Shown here piece by piece: positions 1 through 10,087 of a DNA stretch of 64,000 nucleotides. How positions within the stretch are numbered: position 1 is the first letter of the stretch; each line of letters starts with the position of its first letter. The DNA comes from Malus domestica (Eukaryota; Streptophyta; Magnoliopsida; Rosales; Rosaceae). The position numbers and the translations under genes are program-made. The DNA is taken from the NCBI RefSeq assembly GCF_042453785.1, contig NC_091671.1, positions 6,456,001 through 6,520,000 on the forward strand, given 5' to 3'. Below the pieces are notes generated by a model that was given only the letters and a program-made list of their open reading frames with translations, did no database searches and was not told the DNA's origin.

Positions 1-3000
1 ACAGAAGCGTTGAGGCGGAAAATTGAAGCTGAATTTGGAAGTAGCACAAGCAAGGTACAAGACCTCATCTCTACTTCTTTGCATGCTTTTGATGAGTCTG
101 TAGACAGCAAAATAGAGGAAATTCTTGAGAGGCTAAGCTTCATTGTAGAACAGAAAGATGCCCTTGATTTGAAAAGAGGTAGTAGACACAAAATCTCACA
201 AACATTGCTTTCAACTTCTTTAGTAGAATGCTCTGATGTGTATGGAAGAGATCATGACAAGGAAACCATCATTCAATTGTTGCTATCAAATGATGTCTCT
301 TGTAGTAAGATTGGCATTATTCCCATTGTGGGCATGGGTGGGATCGGAAAGACCACCCTTGCTCAGCTCTTATACAATGATGATAGAGTGAAGCAGCATT
401 TTGAGCTCCAGGCATGGGTTTGTGTTTCTGATGAATTTGACGTTGTTAAGATCACACAAACAATTTATGCATCAGTCACTTCACGAACCTGTGACACCAC
501 AGACCTAAACCAGCTTCAGGTCAAACTCAAAGATGCTTTGGTGGGGAAGAAGTTTCTTTTTGTTCTTGATGATGTTTGGAACGAGAATTACAATATTTGG
601 GATTCCTTAAAACGCCCCTTAGAGTCTGGAGCTCATGGAAGTAAGATCATTGTCACCGCACGGAATGATGGTGTTGCATCTACGATGGGTACTCTTCAAA
701 CCCACTATTTAAAGCACTTACTTGAGGAAGACTGTTGGTCTTTATTTGCAAACCATGCCTTCAAAGATGCAAGTGTTATTGTAGATCCAAATCTTGAGGT
801 AATTGGAAGACAAATTGTTAGCAAGTGTAAAGGCCTTCCTTTAGCTGCAAAATCTCTCGGTGGTCTCTTACGCTCTGAACCAAATGTGGAGGAATGGGAA
901 AATGTGCTAAAAAGTGACATATGGGAGTTGTCAGATGCAAAGATTGAAATTCTGCCGGCACTATGGCTAAGTTACCAGTACTTGTCTCCGGTGCTGAAGC
1001 GTTGTTTCGCTTATTGTTCAATATTTCCCAAAGATTATGAATTTGACAAGTTTGAATTAATTTTATTGTGGATGGCCGAAGATCTTTTACAACCCCAAAA
1101 GAAGACTAGGTTGGAAGATGTTGGAAAGAAATACTTTGATGATCTAATCTCACGGTCATTTTTTCAATACTCACCTTCAAATGATTGTTTCATCATGCAT
1201 GATCTGATGCATGATTTGGCGACTTGCGTATGTGGGGAATTTTGCATTAGATTGGAAGACCATGACTTCTCATTGGACGTTGTGAGCAAGGGTCGTCATT
1301 TTTCTTATATGCAATATTCATCTAATGTTGATTTTGAGAGATGTGACACTATTTATGAAGCTAAGTATCTGCGCACCTTCATTCTTGGCGATCTCTATTC
1401 ATTGCCAACAGTACGATTTGATCTCCTTGTAGTGCTACAGTGTTTAAGAGTTCTCAAACTACATGGGCATTATATCAAGGAGTTGCCTGATTCAATTAGC
1501 AACTTGAAGCATCTACGGTACCTCAACTTGTGTGGCAGTCCAATAAGGAAATTACCAGACACGGTATGCAGTTTGTATAATTTACAAACGTTGTTGCTAT
1601 CAAATTGTACATGTCTAGCTGAGTTGCCCACCAATTTGAGAAGACTTATCAACTTGCGCCATCTTGATTTGAGACGTACGAAAATAAGAAAGATGCCCCC
1701 CCACATGGGCAAGTTGAAAGATCTCCAAACATTTGGAGGTGAGTTTGTCTTGAGCAAAGATGTCGGGGGAAACATTGATGAGTTAAAGGGGTTTCAGCAT
1801 TTGAGTGGAAATCTTCATATTTCAGGGCTTCAAAATATCACACGTGCTGAGGATGCTTTGGAGGCCAAACTGAGGGACAAGAAGCTCAGTGAAATACGTT
1901 TGAAATGGGAAGGTGACACTATTGATTCTGAAAACGATAGCCGAGTGCTAGGCAACTTGCAACCCAATACAAACCTAAAAGTATTGGCTATACAAGGATA
2001 CGGAGGTACGAAGTTTCCAGGTTGGTTGGGAGATGAGTCTTTCTCTAATCTTGTCACTCTCCGACTTGAGACTTGTGGATATTGTTTCTCCCTGCCAGCA
2101 TTGGGGCAGCTACCGTCTCTCAAAAGGCTTGAAATTGATGGGTTGAATGGAGTGGAATCAGTGGGGTCTGAGTTTTATGGGGGAATTAAACCTGCATTTA
2201 AATCTCTGGAGTTTCTGAGTTTCTGCAGTATGCGGGAATGGCAAGAGTGGTGTTTCCCTGGAGGCGGACATTTTCCTAATCTTTGCGAGCTTAGTCTGGG
2301 GAATTGTCCCAAACTAACGGGGAAAATACCGTTAGACTACTTCCCAAGACTTGAGCGGCTAAGTTTGCAGAACGTTAAAATCGTATATTTTGTGGGTGGT
2401 GGAGTGTTGCTTGCGCCCAACTTGTGGTCAGTGCCAGAAGATCTGCAAATCTCGCTCCCATCTCTTCAGTCTCTGTCCATAGAAGGGTGTAAAGAATTTA
2501 AATCATTTCCGGAAGAATCTAAATTCCCATCCCTCAAAAATTTGAAGATAAAGGAGTGCCCAGAATTTGTTGGTTTCCCCCATGGGGGAGGACTGCAAGC
2601 GCCCAACTTGAAGACGATGCAAATCAAAGAATGTAACAAATTCAGGTCACTGCCAGAGGAGATGCACGCTTCTCTCCCGTCCCTTCAGTGTCTGTCCATA
2701 GAAGGGTGTAAAGAATTTGTGGGTTTCCCCCATGGAGGAGGACTGCAAGCGCCCAACTTGAAGATGATGCAAATCAACGAATGTAACAAATTCAGGTCAC
2801 TGCCAGAGGAGATGCAAATCTCTCTCCCGTCTCTCTCGTCTTTGTATATATGGGATTCTCCAGAATTGGAATCATTTCCGGAAGGGGGATTGCCGTCCAA
2901 ATTGCGTTACCTCATTATCTGGTGTTGTAAAAAACTGATGGCAAACCGTATGCGGTGGGGTCTACAAACACTCACCTCTCTCAAATTCTTGGATGTCAGC

Positions 3001-3333
3001 TTCTCAGGATGTGAAGAAGAAGAAATTGTCGAATCATTTCCAGAAGAGGGGCTGCTGCCAATCACTCTCACTTCTCTCGGAATCTCCCATCATCCGAATC
3101 TGAAAACCATTGACGGCAAGGCGTTAAGACACATCATCTCTCTCGAGGAGTTGTATATTTGTTATTGTCCTCAACTCCAGAGCTTGCCAGATGAAGGGCT
3201 ACCCACTTCTCTTTCTTTTCTACATATCACCGGGTCTGATTTGCTAACACAACGGTGTCAGAGAGACACAGGAGAAGATTGGCCCAAGATTTCTCACATC
3301 CCCAACGTAAGGATTAATGACCGAAAGATATGA
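1..3333 (+). CDS. CNL1: CC-NBS-LRR disease resistance protein, 5'-truncated by window edge
   Basis: This is an intracellular immune receptor of the RPP13-like/Rx_N CNL family; such proteins bind nucleotide at the NB-ARC and sense pathogen effectors through the LRR. The frame is open from base 1 (T-E-A-L-R-R-K), matching residue 91 onward of CNL3, so about 90 N-terminal residues lie outside the window and no true start is visible. In the visible peptide the P-loop GMGGIGKTT is at about 111-119, followed by kinase-2 FLFVLDDVW, RNBS-B GSKIIVTARN, GLPLA, RNBS-D CFAYCSIFPK and MHD (FIMHDLMHDLA). An LRR region runs to the TGA at 3331-3333. Compared with CNL3 the LRR has in-frame losses near 2380 and 2425, plus a repeated block starting FVGFPHGGGLQAPNL near 2560-2810. 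All catalytic motifs look intact, so it may be functional. Confidence 0.95.
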   Translation, partial: TEALRRKIEAEFGSSTSKVQDLISTSLHAFDESVDSKIEEILERLSFIVEQKDALDLKRGSRHKISQTLLSTSLVECSDVYGRDHDKETIIQLLLSNDVSCSKIGIIPIVGMGGIGKTTLAQLLYNDDRVKQHFELQAWVCVSDEFDVVKITQTIYASVTSRTCDTTDLNQLQVKLKDALVGKKFLFVLDDVWNENYNIWDSLKRPLESGAHGSKIIVTARNDGVASTMGTLQTHYLKHLLEEDCWSLFANHAFKDASVIVDPNLEVIGRQIVSKCKGLPLAAKSLGGLLRSEPNVEEWENVLKSDIWELSDAKIEILPALWLSYQYLSPVLKRCFAYCSIFPKDYEFDKFELILLWMAEDLLQPQKKTRLEDVGKKYFDDLISRSFFQYSPSNDCFIMHDLMHDLATCVCGEFCIRLEDHDFSLDVVSKGRHFSYMQYSSNVDFERCDTIYEAKYLRTFILGDLYSLPTVRFDLLVVLQCLRVLKLHGHYIKELPDSISNLKHLRYLNLCGSPIRKLPDTVCSLYNLQTLLLSNCTCLAELPTNLRRLINLRHLDLRRTKIRKMPPHMGKLKDLQTFGGEFVLSKDVGGNIDELKGFQHLSGNLHISGLQNITRAEDALEAKLRDKKLSEIRLKWEGDTIDSENDSRVLGNLQPNTNLKVLAIQGYGGTKFPGWLGDESFSNLVTLRLETCGYCFSLPALGQLPSLKRLEIDGLNGVESVGSEFYGGIKPAFKSLEFLSFCSMREWQEWCFPGGGHFPNLCELSLGNCPKLTGKIPLDYFPRLERLSLQNVKIVYFVGGGVLLAPNLWSVPEDLQISLPSLQSLSIEGCKEFKSFPEESKFPSLKNLKIKECPEFVGFPHGGGLQAPNLKTMQIKECNKFRSLPEEMHASLPSLQCLSIEGCKEFVGFPHGGGLQAPNLKMMQINECNKFRSLPEEMQISLPSLSSLYIWDSPELESFPEGGLPSKLRYLIIWCCKKLMANRMRWGLQTLTSLKFLDVSFSGCEEEEIVESFPEEGLLPITLTSLGISHHPNLKTIDGKALRHIISLEELYICYCPQLQSLPDEGLPTSLSFLHITGSDLLTQRCQRDTGEDWPKISHIPNVRINDRKI

Positions 3334-3342
3334 TTTGCAATG

Positions 3343-3458
3343 GTAAGTAATTCGTCAACGTTCGTTTATGTGTTTATTTACGATCTGGCTGTGTAAATTT
3401 TAAATCATAAACATGTTTCAAATGTTAATATTCACGTAATAACAAACAAATTTTACAG
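3343..3458 (+). other. Candidate 3'-UTR intron of CNL1
   Basis: A GTAAGT donor lies 10 bases after the CNL1 stop codon and a TTTTACAG acceptor lies 116 bp further on. The same arrangement follows CNL2 (22252-22363) and CNL3 (54708-54819). Conservation of both splice sites suggests a spliced 3' UTR, or an ancestral intron between two LRR exons. No transcript evidence is available here. Confidence 0.5.
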
Positions 3459-3676
3459 GTACTCCTGTCCCATATAAACTTGAAAGTATTTGTGATAGAA
3501 AGATACGGAGCTACAAAAATTCCAAATCTGTTAGGAGATGACTCGTTCGTTCTCTCATCTTGTTACTCTTCGACTTATGGATTGTGAATATTGTTTTTCA
3601 ATGGCAGCTTTGGGACAGCTACCATCTCTCAGAAGGCTTGAAACTGATGGGTTAAATGGAGTGGAATTGTTTCAGT
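3459..3676 (+). pseudogene. LRR-exon relic downstream of CNL1
   Basis: After the candidate intron the + strand encodes NLKVFVIERYGATKIP in one frame and SHLVTLRLMDCEYCFS, then LGQLPSLRRLE and DGLNGVE, in another. These match the internal LRR block of CNL1 (NLKVLAIQGYGGTKFP to DGLNGVESVG). It is therefore a frameshifted second copy of part of the LRR. The open frame 3538-3858 covers the second half but runs on into unrelated sequence. Equivalent relics follow CNL2 and CNL3. Confidence 0.8.
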
Positions 3677-4924
3677 GTTGGTTCTACTCTCCCTTTTTCT
3701 TACTGTGTCTTATGGTGGTTTCATTATACGACAGTTTGTTGTATCAAACTAGTCCTCGGGGAAAAAGGAGCTTCAACAAGTTTACGAAATTACGACCTCT
3801 AGTTTCCAAATCTCCTTTTTCAAGTTTTTTTTTCCAAATCATGTCTATTGAGAGGTAGATTTTGGTACTTTGTGGAATTTGAATTCAAACGCTTGGTTTG
3901 TAAAATATGGATGATGAATTTCGTTGCTGTGGAACTGTGAATCAATGATCATGCATGAATGTTGTAAGACCAGAGTATCAAAAACCCTCTGTTTACTAAT
4001 CAATCTCAACGGGACTAAATTCAACTTATTTAATTAGTATTGCAAGATGATATTATCTATTAATCGTTGTCTAATCAAATGATTACCATTTCATCATGCC
4101 CTCAGGGATGCATGGAGCTACAAAAGTTTTCAAGTTGCTTCGCATGTGTAGGTCTGGAGTCGTGCAATGATATGTACGCGAAAATTATGAGCAAACAAAA
4201 GTAAACAACTCTTAAACATAAATTTTGGCTGCCGGAAAGTCTGAGTAGTACCGGAGAAGATAAATGAAAAGTTTCAAAAACCCTAACAACAAAAATGAAA
4301 AGTTTGCAACTTTCGCCAATAAACAATTAAAGGTGAAAAGAATTTGAAATTTTCACGGGATTCTTACGTATAGAACTACTGCATTATATATTAGTTTAGG
4401 AAAACTGGCAGGTTTCACCTAGGATTCTTACCTATACAATTATTTAATTTGACACTAGTTTATCAAGAACTGACAGGTTTTAGTATTACTAACGAAATTT
4501 GTAACAAATAGCTAAAATTTAACCCGTAATGATGAAAACGAAAAAAACAAAAGTCTGCAACTTTAGCCAAAGTTTGATTCTTTAACCCCCTCCAGGTAAC
4601 ATTTGAACCAATTCGAGCAGTAATTAAACCCATAAGTTGTAGAGAATGTTACAAGTGAACAAGATAAACCAAAATTTCCAGATTTGTATACAAAATATCC
4701 AGGCATAACACGAAATCATAAATACAAATAAACAAGAAAAAAATGATGAGAAAAAAGAAATACCTGTTGAGAGGAAAGAAAATGGATGGGAGATGAGAAG
4801 GGTAATTGTAGGATTCACTGAAGGTGCCACTCTCAGATGCCGAAGAAGTGATTTTTAAAGAAGAAGGAGATGATGAAACTTGTTCAGCAAAGTGAGTACG
4901 GAAGAAGGCTCTGAATAAACTAAT
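3677..4924. other. CNL1 3' flank, no gene recognised
   Basis: This is AT-rich sequence with no convincing coding region. The stretch 3840-4230 matches the CNL3 downstream flank (about 55180-55580). The stretch 4266-4355 matches 57725-57815. In the CNL3 unit those two blocks are separated by about 2.1 kb that contains the CHFR-like pseudogene. The small ORFs here are unsupported. Confidence 0.6.
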
Positions 4925-5112
4925 ACAACAACAACAACAACAAAGCCTTTTCCCACTAAGTGGGGTCGGCTATATGAATCCTAGAAAGCCATTGCGCTCG
5001 GTTTTGTGTCATGTCCTCCGTTAGATCCAAGTACTTTAAGTCTTTTCTTAGAGTCTCTTCCAAAGTTTTCCTAGGTCTTCATCTACCCCTTCGGCCCTGA
5101 ACCTCTTCCAAA
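4925..5112 (-). mobile_element. 3' end of an RTE-type LINE, 5'-truncated, minus strand
   Basis: Read on the minus strand this encodes a G-R-R-G-R-R-P-R-K type C-terminal tail, then a conserved 3' end and a (TTG)n tail, seen on the plus strand as repeated CAA at 4925-4943. It matches the 3' portion of the copy at 9900-10077 but lies in opposite orientation. Ending in a short microsatellite rather than poly(A) is typical of plant RTE-clade non-LTR elements. Only the last 190 bp or so remain. Confidence 0.75.
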
Positions 5113-5134
5113 GAAAAAAATGAAAAAGGGCTCA

Positions 5135-5151
5135 TGGAGAAAACCTTTGGT
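5135..5151. repeat. Left copy of 17-bp target-site duplication
   Basis: TGGAGAAAACCTTTGGT occurs here and again at 10078-10094, directly flanking the 5152-10077 insertion. In the right copy it overlaps the end of an anthranilate synthase exon and its splice donor. It is best read as a long target-site duplication of the kind made by non-LTR retrotransposons. Confidence 0.75.
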
Positions 5152-5244
5152 TTGAAATGAAGGAAAGCTTATTTATTGATATCCCCGATAAGCTACAAAT
5201 ATGTACATATACATGAGTCAAAATAAACACACAAGAGGGAGCCT

Positions 5245-5919
5245 TCACAAAGGTTGCTTAGGAGAAGTCTCAGCAGTCGGTAGAGCCCCAGAAAGAGAAG
5301 GCACCGGAGGGGGATCATTTGGAGCCTCAGTACTGGACAGAACCCTAGAAGGAGGAGGCATCATAGGTTGATCATTTGGAGCTTCATTACGCGGTACAGT
5401 CCCAGAAGACGAAGGCAATAAATGCCTTTGGAACAAACCCACAAATCTCTGATGATCAAGTAAAACCTGACCATCAGTTTCCTTCATCTGGTTAAGCTTC
5501 CTCTTCATGTTTGTAGCATAGTCATGTGCGAGCCGGTGCAACTGTTTATTCTCATGCTTGAGCCCTCTAATCTCCTGTTTGAGACTCATCACTTCAGCCG
5601 CCAATGATTTAACTTGGCGGGTTCGAGCAAATAGGCGTTGGGCCATATTAGACACAGAACCTGCACACTGAACACTGAGAGCCAGCGAATCCTTAACAGC
5701 TAACTCATCAGACCGTTTGGAAAGTAGTCTGTTATCTTTGGGAGTGAGAAGGTTCCTGGCCACCACCGCAGCGGTCATATCATTCTTCATTACGGAATCC
5801 CCAACGATAAGAGGACCAGTAGGGGAGACGAAGGATGGGCGCCATATGTTGTCTGGAGAAGGCGGGACTGCCTCTTCAACAAGGTTCAAGTCAAAACGAC
5901 GGTCGGAGGGGCCAGACAT
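5245..5919 (-). CDS. Repeat-borne coiled-coil protein of unknown function, copy 1
   Basis: The ORF encodes 224 residues starting at the ATG at 5919-5917 (MSGPSDRRFDLNL). I do not recognise a catalytic domain. The N-terminal half is polar. Residues about 90-150 hold a heptad-like stretch (LAAEVMSLKQEIRGLKHENK) that predicts a coiled coil, followed by a basic segment (NMKRKLNQM). The C-terminal 70 residues are rich in Pro and Ser with a repeated motif of the form N-E-A-P-N-D-Q-P. A second full-length copy at 29048-29716 is similar along its whole length. Both sit inside mobile DNA and in opposite orientations, so this is probably a protein of a non-autonomous element. A gag-like role is possible but unproven. 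Confidence 0.65.
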   Translation of the reverse strand: MSGPSDRRFDLNLVEEAVPPSPDNIWRPSFVSPTGPLIVGDSVMKNDMTAAVVARNLLTPKDNRLLSKRSDELAVKDSLALSVQCAGSVSNMAQRLFARTRQVKSLAAEVMSLKQEIRGLKHENKQLHRLAHDYATNMKRKLNQMKETDGQVLLDHQRFVGLFQRHLLPSSSGTVPRNEAPNDQPMMPPPSRVLSSTEAPNDPPPVPSLSGALPTAETSPKQPL

Positions 5920-6039
5920 TTTCAAAGGTGTTGAAGAGAGAAGAGGTCGGACAAATCAAGATCTTAGAAGTGCAAGAATGAAGCTTCTACTGGTGGAGAT
6001 TCAAGTGTGCTTTGGAACTTAATGTTAGCCCCTATAAAA

Positions 6040-8060
6040 ATCTACACTCGACGGAGCTTCAGAAATCGAAGAGGCGCCTGCTCAGAAATCGAAGAAGCGT
6101 TTGCTTTCTCAAAAGCTGGGCTGCTTAGAGACCTCGAGGGTTGATCTCAGAAATCGAAGAGGCGTTTGCTTTCTCAAAAGTTGGGCTGCTCAAAGACCAC
6201 GAAGGCCGATCTCAGAAATCGAAGAGGCGCTCGCTTTCTCAAAAGCTGGGCTCCCCAGAGACCACGAGGGCCGATCTCAGAAATCGAAGAGGCACCTACT
6301 TTTCCAGCCTTGTCAGCACCTGTCACACGCACACTCAGCTTTGCGAAAATTATGGGCATTCTGTCGAAGACTTCTGGGGAAGTAGAAAACACATGAATCT
6401 TACTGTTCAATCACCCACTTCCCACACGCAACAATAGCTCATGGGTACCACAGATAACTTTGCCAAAGTTCTCTGCCAAAGTTGAGCACGTGAAGCTTGC
6501 AGCTCCCTCTACATCGCTCTGACCAAGAAGGGTAAAAGAATAGCAAAGAAACAGCACTAACAAAGTTTAGACCCATAAATTTTGAAGGTCTAGCTATCAT
6601 ATTATTACCCACAAGGGTAAAGGAACAGTACCACTGCTGGATAATTGGAAAGTCCCTGTGTGTCAACCTCTGTGCTTCGCGGCAAGGTAGACTAGCAAAC
6701 ATGCCCAACCTTTACTCACATTCGAGAAAACACTCCCAATAAGATTGCTTGCTCCAAAATCGAAGAGGCACCGTCCTCCGAATCTCGAGAGCCAGACTCC
6801 CAACATGACTACTTTCTTAAAAATCGAAGAGAGGGTAAAGGAACAGTACCATTGCTGGATAATTGGAAAGTCCCTGTGTGTCAACCTCTGTGCTTCGTGG
6901 CAAGGTAGACTAGCAAACATGCCCAACCTTTACTCACATTCGAGAAAACACTCCCAACAAGATTGCTTGCTCCAAAATCGAAGAGGCACCGCCCTCCGAA
7001 TCTCGAGAGCCAGACTCCCAACATGATTACTTTCTCAAAAATCGAAGAGACACTACTCCCCGAATCTTCGAGAGCCAGACCCCCAGCATGATTGCTTTCT
7101 CAAAAATCGATGAGGCATCGTTCTCCGAATCAATCGAAGAGGCGCTCGCTTTCTCAAAAGCTGGGCTGCTCAGAGACCATGAGGGCCGATCTCAGAAATC
7201 GAAGAGGCACCTACTTTTCTAGCCTTGTCAGCACCTGTCACACGCACACTCAGCTTTGCGGAAATTATGGGCATTCTGTCGAAGACTTCTAGTGAAGTAG
7301 AAAGCACATGAATCTTACTGTTCAATCACCCACTTCCCACACGCAACAATAGCTCATGGGTACCACAGATAACTTTGCCAAAGTTCTCTGCCAAAGTTGA
7401 GCACGTGAAGCTTGCAGCTCCCACTACATCGCTCTGACCAAGAAAGGTAAAAGAATAGCAAAGAAACAGCACTAACAAAGTTTAGACACATAAATTTTGA
7501 AGGTCTAGCTACCATATTATTACCCACAAGGGTAAAGGAACAGTACCACTGCTGGATAATTGGAAAGTCCCTGTGTGTCAACCTCTGTGCTTCGTGGCAA
7601 GGTAGACTAGCAAACATGCCCAACCTTTACTCACATTCGAGAAAACACTCCCAACAAGATTGCTTGCTCCAAAATCGAAGAGGCACCGTCCTCCGAATCT
7701 CGAGAGCCAGACTCCCAACATGACTACTTTCTCAAAATCGAAGAGAGGGTAAAGGAACAGTACCATTGCTGGATAATTGGAAAGTCCCTGTGTGTCAACC
7801 TTTGTGCTTCGTGGCAAGGTAGACTAGCAAACATGCCCAACCTTTACTCACATTCGAGACAACACTCCCAACAAGATTGCTTGCTCCAAAATCGAAGAGG
7901 CACCGCCCTCCGAATCTCGAGAGCCAGACTCCCAACATGATTACTTCCTCAAAAATCGAAGAGACACTGCTCTCCGAATCTCGAGAGCCAGACCCCCAGC
8001 ATGATTGCTTTCTCAAAAATCGAAGAGGCATCGTTCTCCGAATCTCGAGAGCCAAATACC
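6040..8060. repeat. Nested tandem arrays inside the compound insertion
   Basis: Short units built around 'AGAAATCGAAGAGGC' and 'CTCGAGAGCCAGACTCCC' recur many times. Above that level, blocks of roughly 0.9 kb (about 6160-7080 and 7130-8000) are near-copies. Each contains two passages starting GGGTAAAGGAACAGTACCA (near 6616 and 6834, then 7529 and 7746). Many overlapping ORFs on both strands here are by-products of the repeats and were not annotated. Part of the array recurs in reverse orientation near 28530-28920. Confidence 0.8.
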
Positions 8061-9379
8061 ATAGACCACTTTTTCAAAAGTGCTCTGACAGAGTTAAAAC
8101 ATGTGAAACTGGCAGCTCCCACTACCGTGCTATGACCAAGCAGGGTAAAGGAATAGCATTACTACTTGTTGTTAGGGAGACTCCTATATATGTCGACCCC
8201 CATCCCCAACGGACAGGCAGACCTGTAAAAATGCTCAACCCTTCATCATATCTGAGAGGGCACTCCCAACGAAGCCTTTCGAAATATTCAGCTTTCTTTC
8301 CCCCCGATAATACCTCTGCAAACAAGCTATACTAGAGCAAGAATATCTCATATCATCAGGGTTAAAAGCAAGAGTATCCCATATCATGCTTTTTCCCTGT
8401 CTTTTCCTTTGGCCTTGTTTTTACCTGCAAGACAAGGAGAAAGAAAGCAATCAGTCAGCACTTGGAATCAAGCTCCCAGCCAGGAACTGACTGCCTATAA
8501 CCCCTTACCTGATTACTTACCTGGCATTGCTCTCGAGTACTCATCTTCAACATCTTATGTTTCCAGGGAAGATTCCGCATCTGCTTGAGGAACAGATAGG
8601 GCAAGTGCGAAGGATACAAGGAAGCATGTGGAGACAAGCGTAACAGCACACGTGCCGATACATCCATTACTCTGTCAAAAGCAAAAGTATCCCATATCAG
8701 CAGGGTGGAACGTACTCTAGATTTGATGGACTTGTTTTGACCCTCAAATTCTTCAGTCGGCCTTATACTCTAGAGGAAACCAGAAAACCCTCCAGCTCAG
8801 TTCAAGAATAAGCCTGTGGAAAGTTACTTCTTCAAAAGCAAAAGTATCTCATATCATCTCTTCTCATTTTTCTTCTCTTTATCCTTCATGCTGCTGCAAG
8901 ATGGGGAGTAGGTGAACAATCAGTCGGAGCTCTGATTGCTTACCTTGTCTGTCACCTCTTTCAGCAGACCCCCTAGCTCGGCGACTTGAGGGACTCCTAC
9001 TACATGGTTTATATCGCGTTTGACCAAGCCTGAAACTACAAGTAAGCTTCAAGTGAAATTGATACATTACCTTGTGCATCTCCACCAGTTAAAGATACCA
9101 CCCCTGGATGGAGGAAGAGTATTTCCAGAGAAGATGCCACATCTACCTATGAGACAGATAAGGCAAGTCAAGACGACACCACACTCCGATACTTAGAAGT
9201 TTCGTGATTACGAGATCATTCTCCCACAATATTTCCTAATGTCATTTGTACTAAATCATTCACTTGTACTCACTAAAGGAGAACTTGAACCTATGTACTT
9301 GTGTAAACCCTTCACAATTAATGAGAACTCTTTTATTCCGTGGACGTAGCCAATCTGGGTGAACCACGTACATCTTGTG
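8061..9379. mobile_element. Non-coding body of the ORF-bearing repeat
   Basis: No gene is visible. Several passages match, in reverse complement, the sequence upstream of the second coiled-coil ORF at about 27760-28450, such as the motif GATATGAGATACTTTTGCTT and the CAGATGTGGCAACTTC region. The right part (9240-9379) resembles an element end with a possible leader before RTE sequence begins. Confidence 0.55.
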
Positions 9380-10077
9380 TTTGCTTTCCTATCTCTATCC
9401 ATTTATATACTTATCCACACTAATGACCGGAGCAATCTAACGAAGATCACAAAAAGCGACCGTTTTCGCTACCTAGGATCTATCTTGCAAGAGAACGGAG
9501 AATTAGATGGAGATCTCAACCATAGAATACGAGCTGGATGGATGAAGTGTAAGAGTGCATCCAGCGTGTTGTGTGACCGTCGTAGGCCACTGAAGCTCAA
9601 GGGAAAATTTTATAGGACGACAATAAGGCAATAAGGCCAGCGATGTTGTATGGCACAGAATGTTGGGCGGTGAAGCATCAACACGTACACAAAATGGGTG
9701 TAGCGGAGATGAGGATGCTTCGTGGGATGTGTGGGCACACAAGAAAGGATAAGATTGGGAATGAGGATATCCGAGGTAAAGTAGGAGTAGCCGAAATTGT
9801 AGGAAAGATGAGAGAAAATCGGCTCCGGTGATTTGGACATGTGCAAAGAAGGCCGACTGACGCTCTGGTTCGAATATGTGACTACGGGACAGAGGTTCAG
9901 GGCCGAAGGGGTAGAGGAAGACCTAGGAAAATTTTGGAAGAGACTCTAAGAAAAGACTTAGAGTACTTGGATCTAACGGAGGACATGACACAAAACCGAG
10001 CGCAATGGCGTTCTAGGATTCATATAGCCGACCCCACTTAGTGGGAAAAGGCTTTGTTGTTGTTGTTGTTGTTGTTG
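9380..10077 (+). pseudogene. RTE-type LINE reverse transcriptase C-terminus, disrupted
   Basis: The plus strand encodes [19 protein letters not shown], then MLYGTECWAVKHQHVHKMG, then GRGRPRKILEETLRKDLEYL. This is the region after the RT core in plant RTE-clade non-LTR retrotransposons. The reading frame is broken twice: a short duplication (AATAAGGC) near 9622-9640 shifts the frame, and a Trp codon has become TGA at 9829-9831. The endonuclease and RT catalytic core are absent. It ends with a (TTG)n tail at about 10051-10077. The element is 5'-truncated and dead. Confidence 0.85.
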
Positions 10078-10087
10078 TGGAGAAAAC

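Larger units (their letters stand above)
5152..10077 (+). mobile_element. Compound 4.9-kb insertion ending in an RTE 3' tail
   Basis: The block lies between 17-bp direct repeats and has a (TTG)n tail at its right end, as expected for an RTE-type insertion on the plus strand. Its left 4 kb is not RTE. It is the reverse complement of a repeat family that carries a coiled-coil ORF (5245-5919), tandem arrays (6040-8060) and non-coding sequence; a second family copy lies at about 27760-29760. Only 9380-10077 is recognisable RTE. Removing the insertion restores an exon/intron junction of the anthranilate synthase gene. Either an RTE mobilised a composite template or older nested insertions now look like one unit. 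Confidence 0.6.

Noticed and set aside
10..12. TTG at position 10 as the start of CNL1
   Set aside because: The frame is open to base 1 and aligns with residue 91 of CNL3, so the real start lies outside the window.
6040..8060. Regular repeats resembling a CRISPR array
   Set aside because: Unit lengths vary, spacers are themselves repeated, and the context is a plant transposon. It is a tandem repeat.
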